Positions 16,927 through 26,481 are shown, counted from the first letter of the stretch. The stretch is 64,000 nt of DNA from Schlesneria sp. DSM 10557 (GCF_041860085.1 NZ_CP124747.1:3162001-3226000), one strand, 5' to 3'. Notes: generated from the sequence alone by a model not told the origin. A program made the numbers and translations.

Positions 16927-17829
16927 ATGACACAGACGTTGAGACTCGAGCCGGTGCGAACATTGACGCATGGCAACGCCGTATTTTCTGCCGCGTTCTC
17001 TCCTAACGGGAAGCAGATCGCAACGGCGAGTCTCGACAACACCGTCCGCCTGTGGAATCTCTCCGATGGCGAAGTCTTGACCACTTTGAAGGGGCACGGT
17101 GACGGGGTCTGTTTCGTCGATTTCCATTCCGACGGCCGCATCGTGACTGCCAGTCTCGACCGAACCTTGCGCATCTTGTCGGCGGACGGAAGTCAGCTCC
17201 TGACGACCTTCATCGGGCACCAGGATTACCTCACCTGTGCTGCGATCGCGCGCAACGGGACACTGCTGGTGTCGGGCGGATTCGACAAGACGGTCCGTGT
17301 CTGGGACAGCCAAACGGAACTGAATGTCGTCGTCTGGACCGGCCATACCGAGAACGTGCAGTGTGTCGCAATCAGCGGCGACGGAAAGACGGTCGCTTCG
17401 GGAGGAGACGATCAGACAATCCGATTGTGGAATGTCGAGTCACAGTCAGTCAGCAAGGTGGTCATGGGACATTCCAAGGGAGTCGAGGGACTCGCCTTTT
17501 CCCCCGATGGAACCCTGCTCGCCTCTGCCAGCGTGGACGGGAGCGTCCGATTGTGGTCCCGGACCGGTGAACCGGTCGCCACACTTGAGCAGATCCCGGT
17601 GCTCGTGAAATCCGTGGTCTTCTCACCGGACGGACGCTGGCTGGTTTCGGGTGACGGAATCGGAACAATGCGAGTCTGGGACACGGCCAACCTGCAACTT
17701 GTGTTGACGGCGCCGGCACACAAAAACTCGATCCACGATCTGACATTCAGCCGCGATGGGACGCACTTCGCCTCGGCCGGATTCGACCGGACGATTCATG
17801 TCTGGAGCGTCGTCGAGAAACAGGACTGA
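16927..17829 (+). CDS. WD40-repeat protein
   Basis: 300 residues made almost entirely of about seven WD40 repeats, for example VFSAAFSPNGKQIATASLD..TVRLWN, VQCVAISGDGKTVASGGDD..TIRLWN and IHDLTFSRDGTHFASAGFD..TIHVWS. This makes one complete beta-propeller. There is no signal peptide or membrane segment, so it is probably cytoplasmic. WD40 propellers are scaffolds for protein interactions; the partner is not evident from the neighbours. It stands alone, with 200-290 bp of non-coding DNA on each side. Confidence 0.9.
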   Translation: MTQTLRLEPVRTLTHGNAVFSAAFSPNGKQIATASLDNTVRLWNLSDGEVLTTLKGHGDGVCFVDFHSDGRIVTASLDRTLRILSADGSQLLTTFIGHQDYLTCAAIARNGTLLVSGGFDKTVRVWDSQTELNVVVWTGHTENVQCVAISGDGKTVASGGDDQTIRLWNVESQSVSKVVMGHSKGVEGLAFSPDGTLLASASVDGSVRLWSRTGEPVATLEQIPVLVKSVVFSPDGRWLVSGDGIGTMRVWDTANLQLVLTAPAHKNSIHDLTFSRDGTHFASAGFDRTIHVWSVVEKQD

Positions 17830-17923
17830 CGCGGATTCGCGCAGGACGAAACGTCTTGACGGAATCGCCGCCGCACCCACCCTATCCTCTTCCATTCCAA
17901 CCCTACCGTCATTTATCGCATCC

Positions 17924-17980
17924 GGATAGCACCGGTTGACCGGTCTGCCGGGCTACCGGTGTGCGCAGCACAAGAGGTGT
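17924..17980 (+). repeat. REP-like intergenic repeat, copy A
   Basis: Matches copies B (18031-18090, reverse) and C (33474-33534). The shared pattern is a GGTAGCC-like arm, CGGTTGAC, a GGCTACCG arm, then a small CAGC-containing hairpin and AAGAGGT. Copy A is the most diverged. With copy B it forms an inverted pair about 50 bp apart, like paired bacterial REP elements. Confidence 0.7.
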
Positions 17981-18030
17981 CTGCCACCGCCCAATCGTCA
18001 TGACGGTCACTTTGGGCAGTTCTACCGAAC

Positions 18031-18090
18031 AAACCTCTTGCGGCTGACGCCGCCCCGGTAGCCGCGATGACGCGACAACCGGGGCTACCC
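18031..18090 (-). repeat. REP-like intergenic repeat, copy B
   Basis: Read on the minus strand it gives GGGTAGCCCCGGTTGTCGCG, then a GGCTACC arm, GGCGGCG, CAGCCGC and AAGAGGTT, nearly identical to copy C at 33474-33534. The GGTAGCC/GGCTACC arms can form a 7-bp stem. It faces copy A and lies just downstream of the minus-strand gene at 18118. Confidence 0.75.
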
Positions 18091-18117
18091 GTGAGGAATT
18101 AGATTTACTACGCCAGA

Positions 18118-20025
18118 CTAATTCTTTTCTGACGAAGATTCTTTCAACAACTCGGATTCTCGCGGGACGGCGACGTCGAAGTAGCCGAGCAACATTTCAT
18201 CCCAGGACTGCTCGCCCCACTTCACGGTCTTGGACGGGTCGGGGTTCGCCAGGTTTCGGGCCGAATTGTCAAACGCGGCGAAGGACTGAATCTTTGAACC
18301 GCGAGGGATCAAGCGGGGTTCGATCAGCTTGTAAGCGGTCTGCCAATTGAAGTCGTAATGGGGCACATCCAGCAGCACTTCCTTCGTTCCGTCATTGTGC
18401 GTGAGTTCGTAACGAAATGACTTCCCTCGCAGATGCATGTGCGGCGAAAGAGACAGGAGCTGCAAGTCCTGGGGGGCGGTGACGACACTGGATGAGAACG
18501 ACTGATTGTCCAGTTCCGGCTGGATCTTGAACTTTGTATTCACGGTCGAAACAGTCCGGATTTCGTGTGTCACCTCGGCAGGATCGGCGAACAGCAATCC
18601 GATCTGCGTCCGATCTTCCCGAGCAACTCCGTTCGGCGTGTAGTGCATCTGGAAGATGAACTTCGCACCAGCCGGGATCCGTTTCGCCATCCCCTGAGGG
18701 TACTCACCCACGCGGAGGCCTGGAACGAAGGCCGTCAGCATCTGCCGGTCTCCGTCACGAACTTCTCCATCGGTGGAAATGAAGACAATCACATGATGCA
18801 CAACCGCGCGGCTTCCCGGAATGATTTCCGCTCCGGTAATCCACTTGTCTTCCGTCAGTCCGGGATCGACCGAAAAATACTGGTAGTCAACCGTCCCTTC
18901 GGCAGGAACCGTGAAGGGAGTCTCTGACATCCAGACAACGTGATCGGGCTGCCGGGGAAGCTGCCAGCCTTCTGTGTAGGTTGGTGGAGGAGGAAGTTCC
19001 GCTGGATCACCTTCAGGGGTCCCGGCGGCGACCCAATGCTGCAGGAGCGAGAGTTCCTCGGGAGTCAGTCGCCGCTCGTTGGCGAAATGACCATGTTCTG
19101 GCGAAGCGTGCCAGGGGGGCATCTGACCGGTCTGAGTGACCTCCACAATCATGTCGGCCCATCCCGCGACTTCGTGGTAGTCCGTCAGACTGAAGGGAGC
19201 GATCTCGCCCGGCCGATGACACTCGACGCAGTGTTTCTGCAGGATGCGCGAGATCTGATTGGAATACGTCACGGTACTATTCGAAGTACCGGTTTTAACC
19301 GGTCGTGACCGCCCGATCAGGCAGCCTACCGCAGCGGTCTCGGTTACGCTGACCGGCGTTTCCGCAAGAACTTCGTCGATCGCCAGTTTCAGATCCTCGC
19401 GCGTCGGAGCCGGTCGGGACTTCCCCCCGACGGAATACTGATCGTCGACTCGGCCCCGGTATCGGACGACGCGTTTGGCATCCAGCACGAAGACTTCCGG
19501 CGTGCGCGTCGCCTGCAGATCGTCTACGACTTCCTGGTTCAGGTCTTTGAGAATCGGATACGTCAGACCGTTCGTGCGAGCGAACGCGGCGATTTCCGTC
19601 AACGAGTCCTGTCGATTGGCATCGATGCCTAGAAACGTGACCCCCTGCCCGGCATAGCTCTCAGCCAGCTTCTGCAGTTTGAGGGAATATTGCTTGGCCA
19701 GCGGGCACTCCGTCCCGAGCACGGCGAGCACCAGGACGGGACTCGACTGGTAGTCATCCAGCGAGTGAGCCTTGCCACGGTAATCGATGAGCGAGAACGG
19801 CGCGACGGACTTTCCGAGCAGGAATGGGCCATCCTCGGCCGCGGCAAGTGGTAAATTGCGACTCAGCACCAGCATGACAAGGCAGACCAGCCCCGCATTG
19901 ACGAGCCTGTGCGACGACCGAGTGGCCCCCGTCTCGCAGTGTGACGCCAGAGGCCCGACCGTTCCTGTCACTTGCGGGCTGGCCTGAGAACTCTGTCGGG
20001 CATAACAATCCAGATCGCGCATCAA
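18118..20025 (-). CDS. redoxin / copper-monooxygenase-like fusion protein
   Basis: 635 residues. A hydrophobic segment at about 41-63 acts as signal or anchor. Residues about 70-220 form an AhpC/TSA redoxin domain with a single active-site cysteine (GTECPLA, Cys107). Next comes a haem-binding CVECH motif (266-270) in a planctomycete cytochrome-like segment. The C-terminal half resembles the PHM-type copper type II monooxygenase fold, with HH at 410-411, QMHY (His461) and HMH at 529-531 as candidate copper ligands. It probably acts in the periplasm. The substrate is unknown. Such fusions occur in planctomycete genomes; whether it hydroxylates anything is untested. Confidence 0.85.
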   Translation of the reverse strand: MMRDLDCYARQSSQASPQVTGTVGPLASHCETGATRSSHRLVNAGLVCLVMLVLSRNLPLAAAEDGPFLLGKSVAPFSLIDYRGKAHSLDDYQSSPVLVLAVLGTECPLAKQYSLKLQKLAESYAGQGVTFLGIDANRQDSLTEIAAFARTNGLTYPILKDLNQEVVDDLQATRTPEVFVLDAKRVVRYRGRVDDQYSVGGKSRPAPTREDLKLAIDEVLAETPVSVTETAAVGCLIGRSRPVKTGTSNSTVTYSNQISRILQKHCVECHRPGEIAPFSLTDYHEVAGWADMIVEVTQTGQMPPWHASPEHGHFANERRLTPEELSLLQHWVAAGTPEGDPAELPPPPTYTEGWQLPRQPDHVVWMSETPFTVPAEGTVDYQYFSVDPGLTEDKWITGAEIIPGSRAVVHHVIVFISTDGEVRDGDRQMLTAFVPGLRVGEYPQGMAKRIPAGAKFIFQMHYTPNGVAREDRTQIGLLFADPAEVTHEIRTVSTVNTKFKIQPELDNQSFSSSVVTAPQDLQLLSLSPHMHLRGKSFRYELTHNDGTKEVLLDVPHYDFNWQTAYKLIEPRLIPRGSKIQSFAAFDNSARNLANPDPSKTVKWGEQSWDEMLLGYFDVAVPRESELLKESSSEKN

Positions 20026-20651
20026 TCCAAATCCTTATTCTGACCAAAGCCGAAACTTGCGACGGGTTGACCACCGCCATTCCGATTCGGCTCTCAACAA
20101 TCCGATGCAAAAGTCTTACCGCTGTGACACACTTCAGGGAAACTCAGGAAAACGCCGTCATTTCCGCTTTCGATACCCGTGCGGACAGCACGAACGAACG
20201 GTGACACAACAGGAGATACTCTACCCCGTCAGAACGCCTGTGGTTTCAACCCGCCCCATCGCCACTCGTCCCCAGACCCGCTCCTCAAACATGGCTCAGA
20301 TGGCATACTGAGAGATCGTCGCGCGGCGGGGATGGAATGCATTCTCTTTTCGCCGCCAGCTTTTGACAGAATCACGGGGTGTCGGAAGCTGGGGAACCAG
20401 CCATTCTGGGCGGATCGGAGGTCTCAGGACACGCGGAGAGTACCATCGCCGCAACCTTTTCCACATTAAGACGTTGCACCACCCCACCCCGACCCATTTC
20501 CACTCCAAAAGAAGGATTTCCACTTTTCGTCACGAAATTCCCGGATTTCTCCCAAGATTCGAATCCCGCCAGCGAATGACTGAGCAACACGGCAGGAAAC
20601 ACGCCGTTCGCTGTCGAAATTTCGCAAGTGAGACGTTCAGGGGGATTCGCG
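20026..20651. other. 626-bp gene-free region
   Basis: Divergent region between the redoxin fusion gene and the coiled-coil gene. Open frames here are short and mutually overlapping with no recognisable protein. No repeat or strong RNA structure was seen. AGGGGGA at about 20640 is the ribosome-binding site of the next gene. Confidence 0.5.
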
Positions 20652-21458
20652 ATGATTAAGAAAGGTTTACTGGGACTGGCTGTAGCGGGGTTGCTCGGCA
20701 CCTTCGTGTTCGGGACCGAAGCGGTCAGCTACCTTCGCGCCGGTTGCCGCAATGTCAAGAACGCCGTCAAAGCGGAAGTCCCGATCGAGTTTGAAGCCGA
20801 GCGAGCACAGACGCTGGTCGAACGTCTGGTGCCGGACATTCGGCAATGCATGCATGTCGTCGCCGAACAGCAGGTCGATCTCGAAAATCTGCAGACCCTG
20901 CTGACTCAGAAGGAAGCCGATCTCACGAAGCAGAAAGAGGCGATCCTGGCGCTGCGAACCGACTTGGGGACAGGCAAGGGTTCTTTCGTCTATGCACGTC
21001 ACTCCTACACCGCCAGCGACGTCCGACGGGATCTCGCGTCCCGGTTTGAGCGATTCAAAGCAGCAGAAGAAATCCTGGCAGCAGACCGCAAGATCCTGAC
21101 CGCTCGCGAACAGGCTCTGGCCGCCAACCGGGAAAAGCTCGAAAGCATGATGCAGGCGAAAAAAGAACTGGAAGTGAAACTCGAACAGCTTCAGGCCCGC
21201 ATCCACACAGTCAAGGCGGCAGAGACTGTCAGCCAACTGGCCATTGATGACTCGAACCTCAGCAACGCACGCAAGCTGATCAGTGAATTGAACAAACAGC
21301 TTGACGTGAAGCAGAGAATTCTCGATGTGGAAGGGAAGTTTGTCGGCCTGATTCCGGTCGAGACACCGACTCCCGCTGCTCCTGCCGACCTGGACCGACA
21401 GATCGACGCCTACTTCAGCACACCACAGGCTGACGATACGTTTGCCGCCAGGGACTGA
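20652..21458 (+). CDS. membrane-anchored coiled-coil protein
   Basis: 268 residues from an ATG at 20652, preceded at a good distance by AGGGGGA. An N-terminal membrane segment (LLGLAVAGLLGTFVFG) is followed by a long helical region rich in Glu, Lys, Gln and Leu (about residues 70-225), predicted to be a coiled coil, and a short Pro-rich tail. No catalytic motif is visible. It may be a scaffold in the cell envelope. It precedes a Ser/Thr kinase and a membrane protein on the same strand, with 127 bp to the kinase. Confidence 0.75.
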   Translation: MIKKGLLGLAVAGLLGTFVFGTEAVSYLRAGCRNVKNAVKAEVPIEFEAERAQTLVERLVPDIRQCMHVVAEQQVDLENLQTLLTQKEADLTKQKEAILALRTDLGTGKGSFVYARHSYTASDVRRDLASRFERFKAAEEILAADRKILTAREQALAANREKLESMMQAKKELEVKLEQLQARIHTVKAAETVSQLAIDDSNLSNARKLISELNKQLDVKQRILDVEGKFVGLIPVETPTPAAPADLDRQIDAYFSTPQADDTFAARD

Positions 21459-21585
21459 TCCGAAGTCAGTTTCGTCAAAGTAACGGGTTTTGAATGATCT
21501 GAATGTGCGTCGATACCGTTAAACTGGCGGTGACTGCGGAGTGACCGCCAGTGAGTGACCGCGTCCCACTTCCGAAACCCTACGT

Positions 21586-23685
21586 ATGCGATTCACCTAC
21601 CAGTCCGGAGCTCAGCCCCTCGCGGGCTTCACCATCCAACGCGGTATTCACCGCGGCGGGTTTGGCGAGGTCTATTACGCGCGCAGCGACGGTGGCAAGG
21701 ACGTCGCACTGAAACTGCTGCATCAACAGGATCAGGACATTGAAATCCGCGGAGTCACCCAGTGTCTGAATCTCAAGCACTCCAATCTGATCACACTGTT
21801 TGACGTCAAAACGGACGAGCACGGCGATTACTGGGTCGTGATGGAGTACGTGGCGGGTTCCAGTCTGGAAGACGTTCTGGCTTCGTTTCCGGATGGTTTG
21901 CCCTTAGCAGAAGTTGCGGCCTGGCTGGACGGATTGGTCGCCGGAGTGGCTCATCTGCATGACCGCGGGATTGTGCACCGGGACCTGAAACCCGGAAACG
22001 TCTACCGCGAGAACGGTGTCGTCAAAGTGGGGGACGTGGGGCTGTCGAAGCGACTCGGCAGCGATCATCGGCGACAGCATACGCAAAGCGTCGGAACCGT
22101 CTACTACATGGCGCCTGAAGTCGCCAGGGGCCAGTACGGCCCCGAGGTGGACGTCTACTCGCTGGGTGTGATGCTCTACGAGATGATTACGGGTCGCTTG
22201 CCGTTTACTGGAGAAACGACGGCCGAAATCCTGATGAAGCATCTGACGGCGCAGCCGGATCTCACCCCCGTCCCGCGTGAGCTACGGCCGACCATCGCGC
22301 GTGCTCTTGAAAAAGACCCCACCCGACGGACGGCGACCGTTCGCGAGCTGGGGCAGGATTTCTTGCGAGCGACGCAGCAGCACCGTTTGCCAATGGCTTC
22401 TGGGGCCGAAGTCTCTTCCGCCGCCCCTCTGTCCGGGGAACAATTCCCACAGCCGACAGCCGACGTTGCCTCGTCAGAACCGACCACGATTCCGGCGAAC
22501 TCATTTCTGCCCCCCCTTCCTCGGGGTTCTCAGTCTGCCAGTTCCCCTGCTGGCGCATCCAGCGAGGCTCCCTGGCGACGCCAGCACGCAGACCTTGAAC
22601 GAAAGCGTCAGCCCGGTGGAGGTGCAACGTCGAACAGTCGATCTACCCGATCGGAGCCATGGCTCCAACCCGAGCAGTGGCTGCAGCTGTGCATCGTGCT
22701 GGGAATGGTGTCGCTTCTGACAGGCTCTCTCCGGGGTGGGTTCCCGCTGGGGGGCGCCCGGATTACCCCGGTACTCGGATTCGTGATCATCGCGTTGCTG
22801 GTCGTGCCGACGGCGGGTATCGCCGCGTTGCATTCGCTGAAGTTGCTGCTCTATCGGATCGCCGATGTCGACCCAAGGCAACAACACTCACCCCGTCCCG
22901 GAACAGCCCCCTACTCTCCCCCCGCGCCGTCGTATCCCGAAGTTCGTGCGGAATTCGTGTCTTCCGCCCCTGCGCGGCGTGCTGCCGCCGCCGTCGCAGC
23001 CGAGCCGAGGTTCCCATTCGATGATCGCCCCTGGCGGGAACGACTGCCGGAACTCGCCAACTCGCTGGGGTACGCGGGACTGGTCGCCAGCCTGCTTTCC
23101 GCCGGTGTCTACGCGGCACTGTCCGTTCCGCTCAGGCAAGACCAGCCGATTCCGTTTATGCCGCGTCCCGAATCGGCGATTCTGTTTCTGGCCACGGCTA
23201 TTGTTGGCTCATGGCTGATCCTGATCGGACACACCCTGTCGTCCGGTTCTCACTGGACGAATCGCCAGCGCTGGCTGTTGCGACTGGCAACAGGTGCCGT
23301 CATTGGTTCGATCGCGTACGCCCTCGACGAGTTCCTGCTCGTGAATTATTCCCCTTCTGGCTACAGCGCACGATCCCTCTTCAGGTCATTGGGGGGCCAC
23401 CCACTGATTGAGGGAGGATCGAATCCGACGTGGCTGGCCTACGGCTGGTTCTTCGCGGGCTGGCTGGGTCTGCGGCGCTGGTCCCAGGAGATGGACCTGC
23501 ACCGGAAGGCGCCGTTCCGGATGGGAACAGTGATGACCGCCATCCTGGCCGCATTCCTGATGTCGTGGGTCTTCCGGTTCCCTCAGGTCTACGCCATGCT
23601 CTGGGCCGGGACGATTTCCATGACGGTGCAACTCGCCTCCCGCTGGTCTCCCCTTCGCTCCGTTAAAACAGGAGCCACTCGATGA
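21586..23685 (+). CDS. Ser/Thr protein kinase with multi-pass membrane C-terminus
   Basis: 699 residues. The kinase domain covers about residues 15-270: a Gly-rich loop RGGFGEVYYA (20-32), VALKLL with Lys43, HRDLKPGN with catalytic Asp133, and APE at 176-178. The metal-binding DFG is replaced by DVG (150-152), which keeps the Asp. A Pro/Ser-rich linker follows, and the C-terminal half holds several hydrophobic segments, for example WLQLCIVLGMVSLLTG, PVLGFVIIALLVVPTAG and MTAILAAFLMSWVF. It probably phosphorylates proteins in response to an envelope signal. Its last codons overlap the next gene by 4 bp. Confidence 0.92.
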   Translation: MRFTYQSGAQPLAGFTIQRGIHRGGFGEVYYARSDGGKDVALKLLHQQDQDIEIRGVTQCLNLKHSNLITLFDVKTDEHGDYWVVMEYVAGSSLEDVLASFPDGLPLAEVAAWLDGLVAGVAHLHDRGIVHRDLKPGNVYRENGVVKVGDVGLSKRLGSDHRRQHTQSVGTVYYMAPEVARGQYGPEVDVYSLGVMLYEMITGRLPFTGETTAEILMKHLTAQPDLTPVPRELRPTIARALEKDPTRRTATVRELGQDFLRATQQHRLPMASGAEVSSAAPLSGEQFPQPTADVASSEPTTIPANSFLPPLPRGSQSASSPAGASSEAPWRRQHADLERKRQPGGGATSNSRSTRSEPWLQPEQWLQLCIVLGMVSLLTGSLRGGFPLGGARITPVLGFVIIALLVVPTAGIAALHSLKLLLYRIADVDPRQQHSPRPGTAPYSPPAPSYPEVRAEFVSSAPARRAAAAVAAEPRFPFDDRPWRERLPELANSLGYAGLVASLLSAGVYAALSVPLRQDQPIPFMPRPESAILFLATAIVGSWLILIGHTLSSGSHWTNRQRWLLRLATGAVIGSIAYALDEFLLVNYSPSGYSARSLFRSLGGHPLIEGGSNPTWLAYGWFFAGWLGLRRWSQEMDLHRKAPFRMGTVMTAILAAFLMSWVFRFPQVYAMLWAGTISMTVQLASRWSPLRSVKTGATR

Positions 23686-24632
23686 GTTTCATCCTGTTAC
23701 TTGGACTGGGAGCGCTGGCCGTTGCGGGCATAGGTCTCATTAAAAACCTTGTTCGTCGAATCACGCAAGCCCCTTCGTGGCCTGCGAACTTCGCTCGGCA
23801 AGGAACATCCGAGCTCAATCCCTTACGAGTGTTGATCTCAACCTGGTTCGGACCGACCGCGGTGCTGATCCTGTTTGTCGTCATCAGTGGGCTGCACGAG
23901 CGGAAGCTCGCCCGCTTTTACACCCCCTCGCACCGTTCATCGATAACCCCCCCGCAAGTCACAACATCGGCGGCAGAAGGCATTTCTGCACTTCCTGCAC
24001 CAGGCACGCAGGCCGTTCCAAGCGACGATGAGGATGATGATGACGACCAGGACACGACCGTCACGAATCCCCCGAATGGAAAACCAGTCCCTTTGAACTG
24101 GATGGAAGTGGGAGACACGACCGTCGGCGAAGTCCGGCAAATCGTCCTTGCGAGCAAGCTCTGGAGCACCGCCGAAGAGGCGGCCCGCGAGATTGAACCA
24201 CGCGCCGCCGCACTTGTTCGCGCAGACTTCCAGAGCCGACACCCGTCAGCTTTCTCGACGAGCAGTTCGCTGCTGCTGCCGGATGACGGAATCCTGCAAT
24301 CCGCTGTGAAGAAACGCTACGTGGAAACGGTCGAACAGAACTTTGGTACGTTTTCGGCCCCGATGTACCGCTTGTGGCTGCAGGTCGAGATCTCGCCGGT
24401 TGTCCGGACCGAGATCTACCCGCTGTGGAAAACAGCCGCTGTCGACAGTCGGATCATCGCACTGGGAACGCTGATCGCCACTCTGACACTGCTGGCGAAT
24501 AGCGCGGCCGCTTTCTCGCTGCTGTTGAGAAAAACACCACAGCGATGGTTGAGATCAGGGGTGCTTGTCAGCATTTCGTCTACCGCGTGGATCGTGGCAG
24601 AACTCTTGTTGATCAACCGACTGCACCATTGA
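23682..24632 (+). CDS. membrane protein co-transcribed with the kinase, unknown
   Basis: 316 residues; the ATG overlaps the kinase stop (ATGA), so it is translationally coupled. It has an N-terminal membrane segment, another near residues 55-70 (WFGPTAVLILFVVISG), a very acidic linker (DDEDDDDDQD), a soluble middle domain, and two C-terminal membrane segments (IALGTLIATLTLLANSAAA and VLVSISSTAWIVAELLL). No family is recognised. It could be a substrate or sensor partner of the upstream kinase. Confidence 0.75.
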   Translation: MSFILLLGLGALAVAGIGLIKNLVRRITQAPSWPANFARQGTSELNPLRVLISTWFGPTAVLILFVVISGLHERKLARFYTPSHRSSITPPQVTTSAAEGISALPAPGTQAVPSDDEDDDDDQDTTVTNPPNGKPVPLNWMEVGDTTVGEVRQIVLASKLWSTAEEAAREIEPRAAALVRADFQSRHPSAFSTSSSLLLPDDGILQSAVKKRYVETVEQNFGTFSAPMYRLWLQVEISPVVRTEIYPLWKTAAVDSRIIALGTLIATLTLLANSAAAFSLLLRKTPQRWLRSGVLVSISSTAWIVAELLLINRLHH

Positions 24633-24795
24633 GTTTGTCTGCTTCACGCTGGCTGCGTTCTCCTCGCAAACAAACTCGAGGATCTCGCGTCGCCGATTGC
24701 GACAGCGCGAAATACGGAATGCCTCACGCGAAGCGTGCCTCACGGCCTCGCTATGCTGCGTCGTTGTCGACGAGGCCCGGGGGAGCGACACCAGC

Positions 24796-25107
24796 TCAAT
24801 AGAAAACGGCCAGCCAGACGGTGGGCTCATCGGGAGTCGTCCAGTCGACCCGATGTCGCCGATGAGCGGGTATCGTCAGAGAATCTCCGGGAACGAGTTC
24901 CACAATCTCGTCCTCGAACATGAGGCGGGCGGCCCCCTTCACGAGCATGATCCATTCATTCTCGGACTGGTCGTACCAGAAATCCGCAGGGGAGGCATGC
25001 CCGTGTGAGACTATCTGTTCGATACGCAGTCCCGTCGCCCGCACAAGCGTCGTGAAGATCTCCTGTGGCATGCCGAAGGGAAGATTGTCCAGCAGATTCC
25101 GTTTCAT
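24796..25107 (-). CDS. small cupin-domain protein
   Basis: 103 residues from an ATG at 25107, chosen because it overlaps the upstream gene's stop (ATGA) and begins the conserved sequence; the frame itself extends further upstream. It is a single cupin barrel: HASPADFWYDQSENEWIMLVKGAARLMFED, then ELVPGDSLTIPAHRRHRVDWT. The metal-site pattern is partly changed, because the usual first H-x-H is replaced by the Trp-Tyr region, while Glu in NEW and the later His residues remain. Similar proteins are annotated as cupin proteins of unknown substrate. It is coupled to the membrane protein gene at 25104-25562. Confidence 0.8.
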   Translation of the reverse strand: MKRNLLDNLPFGMPQEIFTTLVRATGLRIEQIVSHGHASPADFWYDQSENEWIMLVKGAARLMFEDEIVELVPGDSLTIPAHRRHRVDWTTPDEPTVWLAVFY

Positions 25108-25562
25108 GCGTGCAGCCTCGAATTCACAAACGTGGCCAGTTCGTGAGGCTGATCGGTCCCCACCCGCAACACTTCGCCGTCCGACTTCCGGAACACGACG
25201 CAGTCTCGTCCCCACAGATTCCAGACCCAGCCCCCGCGTGGGCTGAGATGAATGCCCCAGCCGTCCAGGACCAGTGTCCGCCCCACCTCAGCCGATTCAA
25301 TATCAGCATACTTCAGCCGCGTCTGGAACAAGGGGATCGGTCCGAACCGGATAAGCAATTCATCTCCCTCATCCTCGACACGCAGGTAGTGAAACGACCC
25401 CGCCAGCAGCAGCACAAAGGCACCCGTTAGCGGAAAGGTCCAGGAAATCACTGGGTCATGGCGAAGCACGAGCCCCAGGATGAAGAGCAGGCAAGCCGAC
25501 CCATAGAGCAGGATGCACAGGGGTGCCCGCTGCTGGTGTGAATAACGGCTGTTGTCGTTCAT
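25104..25562 (-). CDS. small membrane protein with PH-like soluble part
   Basis: 152 residues from an ATG at 25562; an in-frame ATG at 25628 is an alternative. There are two closely spaced membrane segments (APLCILLYGSACLLFILGLVL and ISWTFPLTGAFVLLLAGSF). The soluble C-terminal part (ELLIRFGPIPLFQTRLKYADIESAEVGRT, then GWVWNLWGRDCVVFRK) reads like a bacterial PH-like domain with an IESAEV strand. The function is unknown. Its stop overlaps the cupin start. Confidence 0.7.
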   Translation of the reverse strand: MNDNSRYSHQQRAPLCILLYGSACLLFILGLVLRHDPVISWTFPLTGAFVLLLAGSFHYLRVEDEGDELLIRFGPIPLFQTRLKYADIESAEVGRTLVLDGWGIHLSPRGGWVWNLWGRDCVVFRKSDGEVLRVGTDQPHELATFVNSRLHA

Positions 25563-25935
25563 GGAGGGACCCCGTTCCGAGGGAAACTGTTGCGAAGGAC
25601 CGCCGTTCTGTGCAGACCGTGACGGCATGAAAGTAACGGTGTCCTGAAAAAATCGGATCACGGGATTTCTCTTCGGATCTCCGCCCGTGAGAATTTCGGA
25701 AAAAACTCGCCCGCTCAGCACGGTCACCCTCAAAAGCACCCCATGCATCAACGAACAAGTGGATGAAGATCATAAAGTGAACCAAAATGGTGGTGGTCCC
25801 CTCTTCAAGCAGATTGACACAATCGTCCGACATGATGGCCTGCTCAATTCAAGGGTCCGGGCAAGTCGGCCGGAAGAGAGCATTTCCGAGCTCCGTTCAC
25901 CCAATCCAGATCACTCACGAGGGAAGATTTCCAGC
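25563..25935. other. divergent intergenic region
   Basis: 373 bp between the minus-strand membrane protein gene and the DinB-like gene. Frames from both genes extend into it, but without conserved sequence. No repeat or RNA element was seen. Confidence 0.5.
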
Positions 25936-26481
25936 ATGAATGCAGTGGATGTAATCAAGCGGCTTCATCAACATCGGGCCTGGTCAAACGCCAACCTCCT
26001 GAGCACCGCCCGGGAATTGACGGATGAGCAACTCCATTCCATCTATCCCATTGGTCAGGGATCGATCTGGAAGTCGTTGACTCATTTGTTCGGTGCCGAA
26101 CACGTCTGGCTGGGTGCTCTTTCAGGGGATGATGCGGCGGTCGCACCCGGTGACGTGGCTGGACAACTCCCCGGAAATCAGCTGGGTGAAGGACGCATGA
26201 CACGGCTCGATGATCTGGTTGCCCGCTGGCAGGACCTGGATCGGCGCTGGGACAGTTATCTCGCGACACTGACTCCCGAATCGCTGGACGAAACTGTCTA
26301 TCGCAAGGTTTCGACGACGGGGGTTCGCTTTGGAACGCGTTGCAGCGACATTCTGTTGCACGTCTGCACGCACGCTCATTACACGACCGCTCAGATCGTG
26401 AATATGCTGCGGCAGACAGGCCTGGAAAAGCTGCCGGAAACCATGTTGATCAGTCTGGCTCGACTTGAATCAAAATGCTGA
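25936..26481 (+). CDS. DinB-like protein
   Basis: 181 residues from an ATG at 25936. It is a four-helix DinB/YfiT-like fold with candidate metal-binding histidines in SLTHLFGAEHVWLGAL and in HVCTHAHYTTAQIVNMLR. The DinB superfamily includes metal-dependent thiol transferases and many proteins of unknown activity; the substrate cannot be told from sequence. The upstream extension of the frame has no similarity to the family and is left out. Its neighbour downstream is gnd, 155 bp away. Confidence 0.85.
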   Translation: MNAVDVIKRLHQHRAWSNANLLSTARELTDEQLHSIYPIGQGSIWKSLTHLFGAEHVWLGALSGDDAAVAPGDVAGQLPGNQLGEGRMTRLDDLVARWQDLDRRWDSYLATLTPESLDETVYRKVSTTGVRFGTRCSDILLHVCTHAHYTTAQIVNMLRQTGLEKLPETMLISLARLESKC

